A model generated the notes under the pieces. That model searched no databases. It had not been told where the DNA came from and saw only the letters and a program-made list of their open reading frames with translations. Positions 15,859 through 24,720 of a stretch of 40,807 bases of DNA are shown here, one piece after another. The stretch is taken from assembly GCA_947383095.1 (NCBI GenBank), contig CANDBZ010000005.1:1-40807 (forward strand), in the 5' to 3' direction. How positions within the stretch are numbered: position 1 is the first letter of the stretch; each line of letters begins with the position of its first letter. The stretch comes from an uncultured Clostridia bacterium. GTDB taxonomy: Bacteria > Bacillota > Clostridia > Christensenellales > CAG-917. The position numbers were made by a program, and so were the translations under genes.

Positions 15859-18800
15859 TCAATTTTGTTGCGAGGCTTTTATCTCGTCATATATAGCCTT
15901 GTAATAATCGTATGCGGCTTTAAAGGCTTCGTCGAATTTTTGTTTTTCATCGGCGGTAAAGGCGGAATATCTGACTTCGATCTCCTCCCATGCCTCGGCA
16001 AACTCGTCCTCGGTCAACGCGCCCATGTCGCTCATAGATAACATATAGGACAGCTCGATATCCAACATTGCGTTTGCGGCGGACAGCAAATCGCGGTCGC
16101 CAGAAAACTCCTTCGCAAAGAATGATTTCATGCCCTTGAAGTACATAAACTGTCCGAAGCCGTCCATCGCAAAGAACAATGACTTTGAGTCGTCCGACAG
16201 CGCGTAGAAGCCGGATATCGCCTCTTTGACAATATCCATGGTCAAGCTGCCGTCGTTAAGATACGACGCCAGATAGAAGCCCGAAAGCGAGCTCATATAC
16301 TCTCTTATATTCGACTCCTGATATCTGTCCCATATCCTGACTACATATTGGTTATTGACGGGATAAGAGGAAAGGCAGGACATATAAACGCTGCGGTATT
16401 GATACAGATAAGTTTCAAGCGAAGCGATTATATCGTCGTATATCTCGGATTGCTGATACAACACAATATCTATCACATCCTGCGGAGCGGTCGTCATGAT
16501 CTCGTTGTACAAATCGACGGTAAGCTCGTACGCGGAGACAAGCAAGGGATAACGCGTATAATCCTGCACGACGGCTACCAGCAGGTTTGCCAAAGCCTTG
16601 TACATATCCTCCAACGCAGTTATGTTTTCCTTCCATTCGTCGGATATGGTCTTTTCGACGAATTTGCCCTGCGCGTCGAACTTCTTATAGATATTCATAT
16701 ACGCTTCATAGAAAAACCCTATATGCTCGTCAAACAGTGCCTTATCGCTCACGGACAGCTCGCCGTAAAGCTTTTCGGCCGCGCCCATGCTGTCCAAAAA
16801 CAACTTGAACAGTGCGGCGGATTCCTCCTTTGTTCCGCTGTGATTGCTGACGATATAATATTGCAAAGCGTCAAACAGCTCGAAAACTATGCCGTTCTCA
16901 TCGTTTTGGCTCAAAAGATTTTTAGGCATAATGTCGCTGTAATAGTATATCAGCAGTTCGATAAAGTAGGGAGTTCTATCCGTGCCGTCGCTCGGAGAAA
17001 ACTCATAAGAGCCGTAAGGATTGAGCGACGCGATAAATTGAGCCTGGAACTCCGGCGTAAGCGCGATAAACGTCCTGAACATATCCTCGATTTTATCGCC
17101 GGATGCGGCTATAGTGTCGCCCAATGAGGCGGCGACCTCGATATACTTATCCCACATCGCTTCAAACGCGGGCTCTCCGTATGCCGAGCCGAGCAATGCG
17201 AATATACCCGTATCCGCCGTTTGCAACGCCGCGATCAAATTGCCCATATTGTATGCGTCGTCAAAAAGCGTGATATACATTTCGTCTTCGCTTTCCAATA
17301 TGCTGTCTCTTATCTTCAAAAGATTGCGATAGTCCACAATGGCAACGAAAGTGTCGATATCGGCGGCGGGATTGCCGTCCAAATCGCCCGTCAGATCCAA
17401 CAGATCCAGCATGGTCTTGATATATTGGAGATAATAAGTCTCCATCATGCCGGGCAAGCACACGTCGATCATTTCGTCGATGGCTTTCTGTCCCTGCCTG
17501 CTTATATCCTCGTCCTCGTTCAAAAACATCTGAAAATAATAGCGGTACAAGATCTCGAAATAATCGTTTTTGCCTTGACGCCACGAAGACACGGTGTTGA
17601 AAAGGTCGCGCTCGTAAATTGCGTTTTCTCCGATGATTTCGGAAAGCTCCACAACGTACGCGTGAGCCTCTTCGATTTTGTCCGCATTTGCGGGCGCAAG
17701 CAAATCGCTCAACTGCCACTCCGAGGGAATTGTCTGCAAGGATTTATGCATCTTGAGCATAAGGTCGATTTTTTCAATAGCCTCTTTTACGGCTTTAGAT
17801 GTGCAGATGTCCGTCATATACGCGCCCATCTTCACATCGCCGTATAGCTCCGTCTGCGCGAATTTGGCGACAACGCCTATGAGCAGATCCGCATATTCAA
17901 ACAGGATATCGTCGTCCTCAAAAGCCGATACCGTGGCGAATGCCTGGGCGGTCGTCGCATAATCGTCGCAGTTGACGGTTACGCGGCCCTTCGACGCCTC
18001 GAACAATACCGAAAACAGCTCCGCTCTTTCCGTCCATTTGGCATATCCGTATACCAACGCGGGACGCGCAAGCGCAAGAAGCTCGCCGTCGGATATGAGC
18101 TTTGCGTTTTCGGAGGACAGACCGTTATACATTCTGACGGAGGCTATTGCGAGGTTGCCCTGCGCCTCGGTCACGGGACTTGCCGCAGAACCCGACCAAT
18201 CGAGGGCGGACAGCGTCTTGGCATTGTTTTTAATGCGCGTCACGTCAGTCAGTTTGATTTCTATGTTGTATGAAAAATCCCAATCGTAATACTCTACGTT
18301 CACGGTCTGCGTGACGGAAGGCTTGTCCTCGGTCACCATAGACGTATCGAAGGCGGGGAGCATACTCTCGTTGAGCAATATCGTCTTTTCGAGAGCGCCA
18401 CCGTTTGCCGTGACGGTCAGGTAACCGCCGGACAGATCGTAACCTTCGTCATGGCTGTTGTACGCCCTCTTTTTAGGCGCGGTGAACTTGACCTGCTCCG
18501 CCGCATATACCTTGACGGGAAAACCGCCGATAAATTCGTCGGAATCGTCCTTGTATATGACGCTCACGGTCTTATCTCCCGCCGTCGAGGAGTCGAAGCC
18601 GTTGAAGGACAGTCTTTCATCACTCAAGAAAACTGACGTCTTTTCGCCGTTGTTTCTGGTGATTTCCAAAAGACCGGCTTTATTAAACGCCTCGCCTACG
18701 ACATACTCGGTCACATGGTTTTTCGCCGTCATACGCTCGACGACCTCTACCGTAAGCGTGGTGCTCGCTCCGCCGTAGCTTATCGTCAACGTCTGCTCGC

Positions 18801-19044
18801 CGACGGTGTTTTTATCGTACCCCGTCACGGTCACTCCGGCGGCGTTCAAATCGACGACAGACTGTTTCTTTTTTGCGACGACGGTCAATTTACCCGCCGA
18901 CAAGTCTAAATCGTTGCCTTTGACAAACACCATTTGAGGCATTTGGCTGACGCTGATCTCGGCTTTATCGTTGCATGCGACGACTGCGAACACGCATGTC
19001 GCAAGCAGCAACGTTATCAAAGCGATCTTTACGAATTTTTTCAT
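15859..19044 (-). CDS. Very large lipoprotein with N-terminal Ig-like domains and long helical body
   Basis: A 1,061-residue exported lipoprotein. The signal peptide ends VFAVVAC with lipidated C24. About residues 30-265 form two or three bacterial Ig-like (Big_3-type) domains, seen from repeats of the pattern G-x-D-L-x-L-S-x-G-x-L-T-V and Y-D-x-x-T-x-G-x-x-T-(L/V)-(T/S)-(I/V)-x-Y. The remaining 780 residues are rich in Leu, Ala, Tyr, Asp and Glu and look mostly helical, with no motif I recognise. ATG 19042-19044 is preceded by GAAGGGA. The gene lies 19 bases after the LRR lipoprotein and is the last gene before a strong terminator, so it belongs to the MoxR/VWA operon. A structural or ligand-binding surface role is inferred. 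Confidence 0.82.
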   Translation of the reverse strand: MKKFVKIALITLLLATCVFAVVACNDKAEISVSQMPQMVFVKGNDLDLSAGKLTVVAKKKQSVVDLNAAGVTVTGYDKNTVGEQTLTISYGGASTTLTVEVVERMTAKNHVTEYVVGEAFNKAGLLEITRNNGEKTSVFLSDERLSFNGFDSSTAGDKTVSVIYKDDSDEFIGGFPVKVYAAEQVKFTAPKKRAYNSHDEGYDLSGGYLTVTANGGALEKTILLNESMLPAFDTSMVTEDKPSVTQTVNVEYYDWDFSYNIEIKLTDVTRIKNNAKTLSALDWSGSAASPVTEAQGNLAIASVRMYNGLSSENAKLISDGELLALARPALVYGYAKWTERAELFSVLFEASKGRVTVNCDDYATTAQAFATVSAFEDDDILFEYADLLIGVVAKFAQTELYGDVKMGAYMTDICTSKAVKEAIEKIDLMLKMHKSLQTIPSEWQLSDLLAPANADKIEEAHAYVVELSEIIGENAIYERDLFNTVSSWRQGKNDYFEILYRYYFQMFLNEDEDISRQGQKAIDEMIDVCLPGMMETYYLQYIKTMLDLLDLTGDLDGNPAADIDTFVAIVDYRNLLKIRDSILESEDEMYITLFDDAYNMGNLIAALQTADTGIFALLGSAYGEPAFEAMWDKYIEVAASLGDTIAASGDKIEDMFRTFIALTPEFQAQFIASLNPYGSYEFSPSDGTDRTPYFIELLIYYYSDIMPKNLLSQNDENGIVFELFDALQYYIVSNHSGTKEESAALFKLFLDSMGAAEKLYGELSVSDKALFDEHIGFFYEAYMNIYKKFDAQGKFVEKTISDEWKENITALEDMYKALANLLVAVVQDYTRYPLLVSAYELTVDLYNEIMTTAPQDVIDIVLYQQSEIYDDIIASLETYLYQYRSVYMSCLSSYPVNNQYVVRIWDRYQESNIREYMSSLSGFYLASYLNDGSLTMDIVKEAISGFYALSDDSKSLFFAMDGFGQFMYFKGMKSFFAKEFSGDRDLLSAANAMLDIELSYMLSMSDMGALTEDEFAEAWEEIEVRYSAFTADEKQKFDEAFKAAYDYYKAIYDEIKASQQN

Positions 19045-19063
19045 ACTCGTCCCTTCTTTAATT

Positions 19064-21907
19064 TTAATTATCTGCGACCCAAACGGCAAAAAGCTTCGTG
19101 CCGTTTGAAACATCCGTTATTTTATCCGCGGCAAACTCCGCCGCAGACGCGTTTTCGACCTTAGACCAACCTGCAAAGACATATCCCTCTCTCTGCGGCG
19201 CGGCGAAAGTATTGACTGTATTGATATTTGACAGCGTTTTATCGTTTTTCGTCACCGAATAAACGTATCCGTCCTTCAGGACGCATCCCCATACGACGGG
19301 CCTGTAGCTCGAATTGAAGCGCGCGTTCCAATCTTCCTTGGGTTGAGCGTCCTGCGCGTAGATCGTGAGCGACTTGCACCCGTAAAACGCGTGCGCGTCT
19401 ATATATGTCACCGTATCCCTCAACACAACGCTCTGCAACCCCGTGCAAGCCCTGAACGCCTGCTTGCCTATCGACGTTACGCCGGACGGCAGATCAAGCG
19501 ACGTAAGCAAAGCGCAGCCGTAAAATGCGAAATCGCCGATGGTTTGCACGTTTGCGCCGAAGACGATTTCTTTGAGCCCCGCGCACCTGTAAAACGCATA
19601 ATCGTCTATTGTCGTAAGCCCCGACGGCAATTCGATGCGCTCCAACCCGTTGCACCCGTAAAACGCCCGCGCGCCTATCGTCTGCAGTCCGTCGTTGAAC
19701 ACGACCTCTTCGAGGGCGTCGCAGCCGTAAAACGCTTTTGCGCCCATAGTCTCGACGTTCTCGCCAAAGACGACGCGCTTCAACGTGTGGATCGTGTTGA
19801 ATGCGTTCGCGCCAATATGCTTAACGCCCGCGCCCAACACGACGACGTCTATACCGCCCTTGGACAAAATGAAATTTCCCGCCTCGTCGACATTATACGA
19901 CGTATATCCGCAGCCGAAAAACGCATAATCTCCTATGCTTTCGACGCTGTCGGGGATCGTCAGCACGTCGTTGTCCGTATCCTCGCCCGAGGCGTTTGAC
20001 AAAGCGCATTTGTAAAACGCGGAGCGACCTATAGACTTGAGCGTTTGAGGCAAAGCAGGCAATGCGAGCTTACCGCAGCCGTAAAATGTATAATCCTCGA
20101 TATTTTCAAGCTCCGACGGCAAATTTACCGACGTAAGCTCCGTGCACTGATAGAATGCGGAGCGACCGATAGTTTTCACGGATTCCGGCAGACGCACGGA
20201 CGTGACGGCGTTGCATTTGTAAAATGCGTAATTCGCGATACCGACGGTGCCGTCCTCGATGACGATCTCGCCGCTTGCGCGCTTTGCGTCGCAGCCGACG
20301 ACCCAATTGCCGGCGTATGCCACTCCGTTGCTTGCGTTCTTATAGAGCGCGGCATTGTTGAACGCATAGGAGCTTATGACCTCGACGGAGCTCGGTATCT
20401 CTATGCTTTCAAGACGCGTGCAATCCATAAAAGCGTACGCGTTTATCACCTTCAGACTGCTGTCTGTCAGTTGGTGGTTGGTAAAGTCGTATGCGCCGAG
20501 TATCGCGTTTGTCAGCATTTCGCACTTATAAAACGCCTGCACGCCTATTTCTTCCACGCCGCTGCCTATGACGACGGCGGTAATTTTACTGCCTGCAAAA
20601 GCGCCGTCTCCGATGATCTTGACCGTGTCGGGCAAGGTTATCGAAGTCAGCTTGGCAAATCCCGATACGGCGGAATTCGCAATGCCGACGGCGCCCTCCT
20701 TTATCTGCAAGGCCGAAACTTCCGTAGACTTGCACCCGACAAACCAATTGCCGACGTACACGTCGTTTTGCGAGTTTTCCCAAAGAGCCGTGTTAACAAA
20801 TGCGCCCTTGCCTATTTTCTTCACGCCTGCGCCGACATTGACCTCTGAAAGCGCCGTATCGTCGTAAAACGCATATTCTCCTATTGTTTCGACAGTGTCG
20901 GAAAGCTCGACCGTCTCAAGACCGTAGCACTTTGCAAACGCATACTGTCCCAGTTCTTTGACGCCGCGACCGAGAGAAACCGCCGCAAGGCTCTCGCATG
21001 AAGCGAAAGCAAATTCGCCGATGCTTTGCAGCTTCGCGCCGAATTTGACCGTGTTCAGCTTTTTGCAGCTGAAGAACGCGGAATCGCCAATCGTCTCGAT
21101 GCCGTCGGAAAACTGCACCGAAAGCAGCTCCGTACAATAAGCGAACGCGTTTATACCGAGCGTTTGCAGATTTTTGCCCAGCTTCACGTTTTTTAGCGCC
21201 GTGCAATAGGCAAACGCGTTGTCGCCGATTTTTTCCACGCTGTCGGGTATGATCAGATCGTCGGGCAACATCCTGCAGCTTTGAAACGCCTTGTCGCCGA
21301 TCTCCTTAAGATTGCTTGAAAACACGACTTCCTCAAGAGAAGCGCAGTTGTAAAAAGCGTTTGCGCCCACCGCGACGATGCCGTCGCACATCACTATGCC
21401 AGTAAGCTTGCTTTTGCCCGAAAACGCGTGGTCGCCTATCCTCGTCACAGGTATACCGCGATATTTGTCGGGTATAACGACCCTGCCCGTCGCGCGGCCC
21501 AATCCCGAGACCTCCGCCTCGCTGTTGTTATTCAAAAATCTGAACGTAAGACCGGTGTCGGCGTCCTGCGCAAACACAACGGGTTTAGACCACGCGGAGT
21601 CCTTATGATCCTTGCCGTCTCCGCACGCCTTTACCTTGAGCGTATAATCGCCTTCGGGCAGATCCATGCTCGAGAACGAAAAGGAATTTTTTCTTGTGTT
21701 TTTGGTCTCGTTGACGCCGTTTCCGCTTATGGAAACCATATAATAACGCGCGTTGTCGTCGGCTTTCCAGGACAGCGTAAGCGTAGGTCCGTCAAAATCC
21801 AGACCGAAGGGAGCGGGCAACGCCTTATTGTCGCAACCTACCAACGCGAACGCCGATACTGCGCAGACAACGATACATATAAATATCAAAAAATGAAATT
21901 TTTTCAT
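19064..21907 (-). CDS. BspA-like LRR_5 surface lipoprotein with FN3 and InlB-type domains
   Basis: A 947-residue lipoprotein. The signal peptide ends AFALVGC. A fibronectin III-like domain occupies about residues 30-115 (PFGLDFDGPTLTLSW...YYMVSISG). A long array of LRR_5 (BspA/TpLRR) repeats runs from about 125 to 870, recognisable by units like I-G-x-x-A-F-x-x-C-x-x-L-x-x-(V/I)-x-(L/F). The last 70 residues form an InlB/Listeria-Bacteroides-type repeat (REGYVFAGWSKV...TKLFAVW). Such arrays bind host proteins, other bacteria or polymers in characterised oral species; no ligand can be assigned here. GAGGAG precedes the ATG. It sits between the second VWA gene and the Ig-like lipoprotein in one operon. 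Confidence 0.9.
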   Translation of the reverse strand: MKKFHFLIFICIVVCAVSAFALVGCDNKALPAPFGLDFDGPTLTLSWKADDNARYYMVSISGNGVNETKNTRKNSFSFSSMDLPEGDYTLKVKACGDGKDHKDSAWSKPVVFAQDADTGLTFRFLNNNSEAEVSGLGRATGRVVIPDKYRGIPVTRIGDHAFSGKSKLTGIVMCDGIVAVGANAFYNCASLEEVVFSSNLKEIGDKAFQSCRMLPDDLIIPDSVEKIGDNAFAYCTALKNVKLGKNLQTLGINAFAYCTELLSVQFSDGIETIGDSAFFSCKKLNTVKFGAKLQSIGEFAFASCESLAAVSLGRGVKELGQYAFAKCYGLETVELSDTVETIGEYAFYDDTALSEVNVGAGVKKIGKGAFVNTALWENSQNDVYVGNWFVGCKSTEVSALQIKEGAVGIANSAVSGFAKLTSITLPDTVKIIGDGAFAGSKITAVVIGSGVEEIGVQAFYKCEMLTNAILGAYDFTNHQLTDSSLKVINAYAFMDCTRLESIEIPSSVEVISSYAFNNAALYKNASNGVAYAGNWVVGCDAKRASGEIVIEDGTVGIANYAFYKCNAVTSVRLPESVKTIGRSAFYQCTELTSVNLPSELENIEDYTFYGCGKLALPALPQTLKSIGRSAFYKCALSNASGEDTDNDVLTIPDSVESIGDYAFFGCGYTSYNVDEAGNFILSKGGIDVVVLGAGVKHIGANAFNTIHTLKRVVFGENVETMGAKAFYGCDALEEVVFNDGLQTIGARAFYGCNGLERIELPSGLTTIDDYAFYRCAGLKEIVFGANVQTIGDFAFYGCALLTSLDLPSGVTSIGKQAFRACTGLQSVVLRDTVTYIDAHAFYGCKSLTIYAQDAQPKEDWNARFNSSYRPVVWGCVLKDGYVYSVTKNDKTLSNINTVNTFAAPQREGYVFAGWSKVENASAAEFAADKITDVSNGTKLFAVWVADN

Positions 21908-21952
21908 CTTATCTCCTCAAAACTTGCCGAACCGGAATTGCAAGCGCGCCCG

Positions 21953-24706
21953 TCAGCGTTTCGCCTTCTCCGCTTTTTTCTGCTTATACTCCCTTATCAG
22001 CTCGTGCGGCAACTTGAACTTGAACTTGCGCGCCGCGATATCCAATAAGAAGAGCACTATCACGACAATCAACAGCGCTATGCGCGGGTCTACGTCCTTG
22101 TGTATCGTTTTTTCGAAGGTATCGAAGATATCTATGGCGTATTCGACTGCGATACCTCTGCCGTCCTCGGCAAGAGACTCCATATATTTTTCGCCTATAA
22201 GCTCCTTGGTCGGGAAATAATCGTATTCTCGCGAGTAAGGCAGCGTATGATACAGGGTCAAGGTCGCGAGCACGTTGCCGTCGGCGTCTTTTTTGTCTAT
22301 TTTTATCTCATACACTCCGGGACAAGTCGCGGCGAAATTAAATCTCGAATATCCGTCGGCTACATGCACGGGGATGGGATCCACATAAAAGTCCACAGCC
22401 TCGCGGGACATCGGCTTGACGGAAACGGATACTGTCTGTCCCTCCTGCAGCTGCGCGTCAACGCTCGCCTGCACGGAATAATTGTCGTGTCTGACGACCG
22501 CGTTTATCTCGTCGGTTTTAAGCGCCTGCGAGGGGAAAAGATTTTTGACGATGTTTCCGATGATTGTCTGCCCCACGATATCGCTCAAAAACTTTTCCGA
22601 CCAAATACCGTCGAGGTCGCTCATGAAGCTTCCCACGGTGCCTTCGCCGAACTTCCATTGCGCGTAGATAGGCACGAATTTGCCCATAAGCGGCACAACG
22701 ATAGACTTATCGTCCTTGATTTTCGTGCCGTAATAGCCCGTGAGCGGAGGCATATCCTCCTGCGCTATGCCCGCGACAACGGACGTGTGGTGATTTATAG
22801 TCGGTACAAATTCTTCGCCGTAATTTATGCCCTTTATCGCCTCCGTCGTCATATCCTCGTACATGATGGTAGGCAGATTTTCGATCTCGCGGTCGGGCAC
22901 GTTATAAAACTTTCCTCCTCCGCGCTTGCAGGTCTCCTCCATATTTTGGACAAGACCCGGGTCCATGCGTATGCCCACGATCGACATCGTGATGCCGCTC
23001 TTGACGTTGTTGTCGATATGCGGTCCGTACTCTTTTATCGTATCAGTGGGATTTCCGTCCGTGACAATAATGATATGGCGGCGTTCGACGCGTGCGGCGG
23101 CAAGCGCTCTTCCTGCGTTGTCGATAGCCGTCGAAAAGACCGTGCCTCCGCTGCCGCCCTCGGCGTCTCCGTGTTTATCCACTTCGTTTATCGCCTTGAT
23201 GATATCGTCCTTTTGCGACATGGGCAGGACGCTCAATTTCGCGCCCGCCTCCGTATCGAAGGACATGACTCCGCAATAATCTCTCGACGACAGCGCGCCG
23301 AGGCAGGCTATCGCGCCCTTCTGGGCCTGCTCGAATTTGCCCATGCTCATGGAACCGGAGCAGTCTATCACTATCATGACCGCAACCGGCGGCGTATAAT
23401 CTATCGCCTGCACGGGGAGCATATCCGCAAGCAAAGTGTTTGCGAGGTCGTCGCTGTTGTAGGCGTGATTTACAAGCTTGCCGTCGATCTCGTCGTTTTC
23501 TCCGCCGACCGTAAACAAACCGCCGCCGAACTGATTGACGTACTTATACAATATCTCGTCAAATCCCGCCGGCAGGTCGCTGTTTGCGATGTTCACCAAT
23601 ATGACCTGTTCGTATTGGCAAAGCTCCTTCACCGTTTTCGGGATAGAGGAGAAATCGGTATCGACGCCCAGCGCGGTCACGTTCATTCCGTACGAATCGG
23701 CAAGCAGAGCCTGCAAGGTCTGCGATTCGCCGCTTCTGCGCTCTATGAGCAGGATATTGTTCAAATCGTCGAGCTTGACATATGTGTGATAGCTGTTGTT
23801 CTTTGTAAGAACGTCCGCGCCGCACGAAATCTCAAATCTCAATTTGTGCATTCCGGGCAAATCGAATTTATGCGTCAACTCCACAGTCTGTTCGCCCTTC
23901 TTCAGCATATAAATAAACGGTGCGGACGGAACGTCGTTGTCATATATCGTGATCTCCACCGCGTTGCGTTGCACGTCGGGCGCATCGACGTCTTCAAAGC
24001 CGAAATTGCTGTTCAGCGAAAGTCCCACCTTGAAGTCGTCGCCCACGTTTATCTTATACTCCGGCAATTTTACGCTTGCGATCTGCACCTCGTCATGCTC
24101 CTCGTTGGGGAAATACGCCGTATCGACCTTTATCCCCTCCGCAGCGATGGATTTGATGACGGACATCGCGGTGCCGTCGGTCTCGACGCCGTCGCTCAAC
24201 AGCACGATCTTGCCCAAAGCGGGTCTCTTAAAGAGAGCGCTTGCGTATTTCAACGCGGACGCAACGTCCGTTGCGCTCGTGTCCGGATCGGCGGAATTCA
24301 GATAACGGCGGTAGACCTCGTCGGAGTCGTTTGAAAGCTCCGCCGCATACAGTTGGTTATAGCCGAACTTGACTATGCCGAGCTTATAGTCGTCACCGCA
24401 AAGATTGACGACGGTCTGTATAAACTCGTCCTTGTCCGCCTGTGACGAACCGCCGCTGTCGGAGCAGTCCACCAATAAAATGAGCTCGTTCTCTTTATTG
24501 GGAAGGTCATAGCTGTAAGTCACGCCGGCAAGCAAAAACACCGCTATGAAAATAGCCGCGCAATGCAACACCAAGGATGCGATCCTGTTTCTGTTGCGCC
24601 TGTATTTTTTCTTTACGAGGAAAAAGGGCACCAACGCCACGCCTATGGCGGGTATCAGCAGCATAAGCAGCCAAGGATTTGTAAAATTCAATGTAAAATT
24701 CGTCAT
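21953..24706 (-). CDS. Membrane protein with two VWA domains and a GATase-like domain
   Basis: A 917-residue membrane protein. Two helices lie near the N terminus (about 12-32 and 43-62), followed by a first VWA-like domain with DCSDS at 80-84. A central region (about 320-430) resembles the class I glutamine-amidotransferase-like domain found in such proteins (NNILLIERRSGES... QFGGGLFTVGG). A second VWA has a canonical MIDAS motif DCSGSMS near residue 448 and later VTDGNPTD. A C-terminal helix (about 876-893) precedes a basic tail. The bulk should face outside. ATG 24704-24706 follows AGGGA; the longer frame to 24754 would overlap the upstream gene. VWA domains bind metal-dependent ligands; here it is a probable partner of the MoxR ATPase. 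Confidence 0.88.
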   Translation of the reverse strand: MTNFTLNFTNPWLLMLLIPAIGVALVPFFLVKKKYRRNRNRIASLVLHCAAIFIAVFLLAGVTYSYDLPNKENELILLVDCSDSGGSSQADKDEFIQTVVNLCGDDYKLGIVKFGYNQLYAAELSNDSDEVYRRYLNSADPDTSATDVASALKYASALFKRPALGKIVLLSDGVETDGTAMSVIKSIAAEGIKVDTAYFPNEEHDEVQIASVKLPEYKINVGDDFKVGLSLNSNFGFEDVDAPDVQRNAVEITIYDNDVPSAPFIYMLKKGEQTVELTHKFDLPGMHKLRFEISCGADVLTKNNSYHTYVKLDDLNNILLIERRSGESQTLQALLADSYGMNVTALGVDTDFSSIPKTVKELCQYEQVILVNIANSDLPAGFDEILYKYVNQFGGGLFTVGGENDEIDGKLVNHAYNSDDLANTLLADMLPVQAIDYTPPVAVMIVIDCSGSMSMGKFEQAQKGAIACLGALSSRDYCGVMSFDTEAGAKLSVLPMSQKDDIIKAINEVDKHGDAEGGSGGTVFSTAIDNAGRALAAARVERRHIIIVTDGNPTDTIKEYGPHIDNNVKSGITMSIVGIRMDPGLVQNMEETCKRGGGKFYNVPDREIENLPTIMYEDMTTEAIKGINYGEEFVPTINHHTSVVAGIAQEDMPPLTGYYGTKIKDDKSIVVPLMGKFVPIYAQWKFGEGTVGSFMSDLDGIWSEKFLSDIVGQTIIGNIVKNLFPSQALKTDEINAVVRHDNYSVQASVDAQLQEGQTVSVSVKPMSREAVDFYVDPIPVHVADGYSRFNFAATCPGVYEIKIDKKDADGNVLATLTLYHTLPYSREYDYFPTKELIGEKYMESLAEDGRGIAVEYAIDIFDTFEKTIHKDVDPRIALLIVVIVLFLLDIAARKFKFKLPHELIREYKQKKAEKAKR

Positions 24707-24720
24707 ATATCCCTCGCTCC

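Noticed and set aside
19064-21907. LRR and giant-gene repeats as CRISPR or tandem DNA repeats
   Set aside because: The repeats are protein-level LRR_5 units with variable DNA; there are no constant spacers or direct repeats of CRISPR type.
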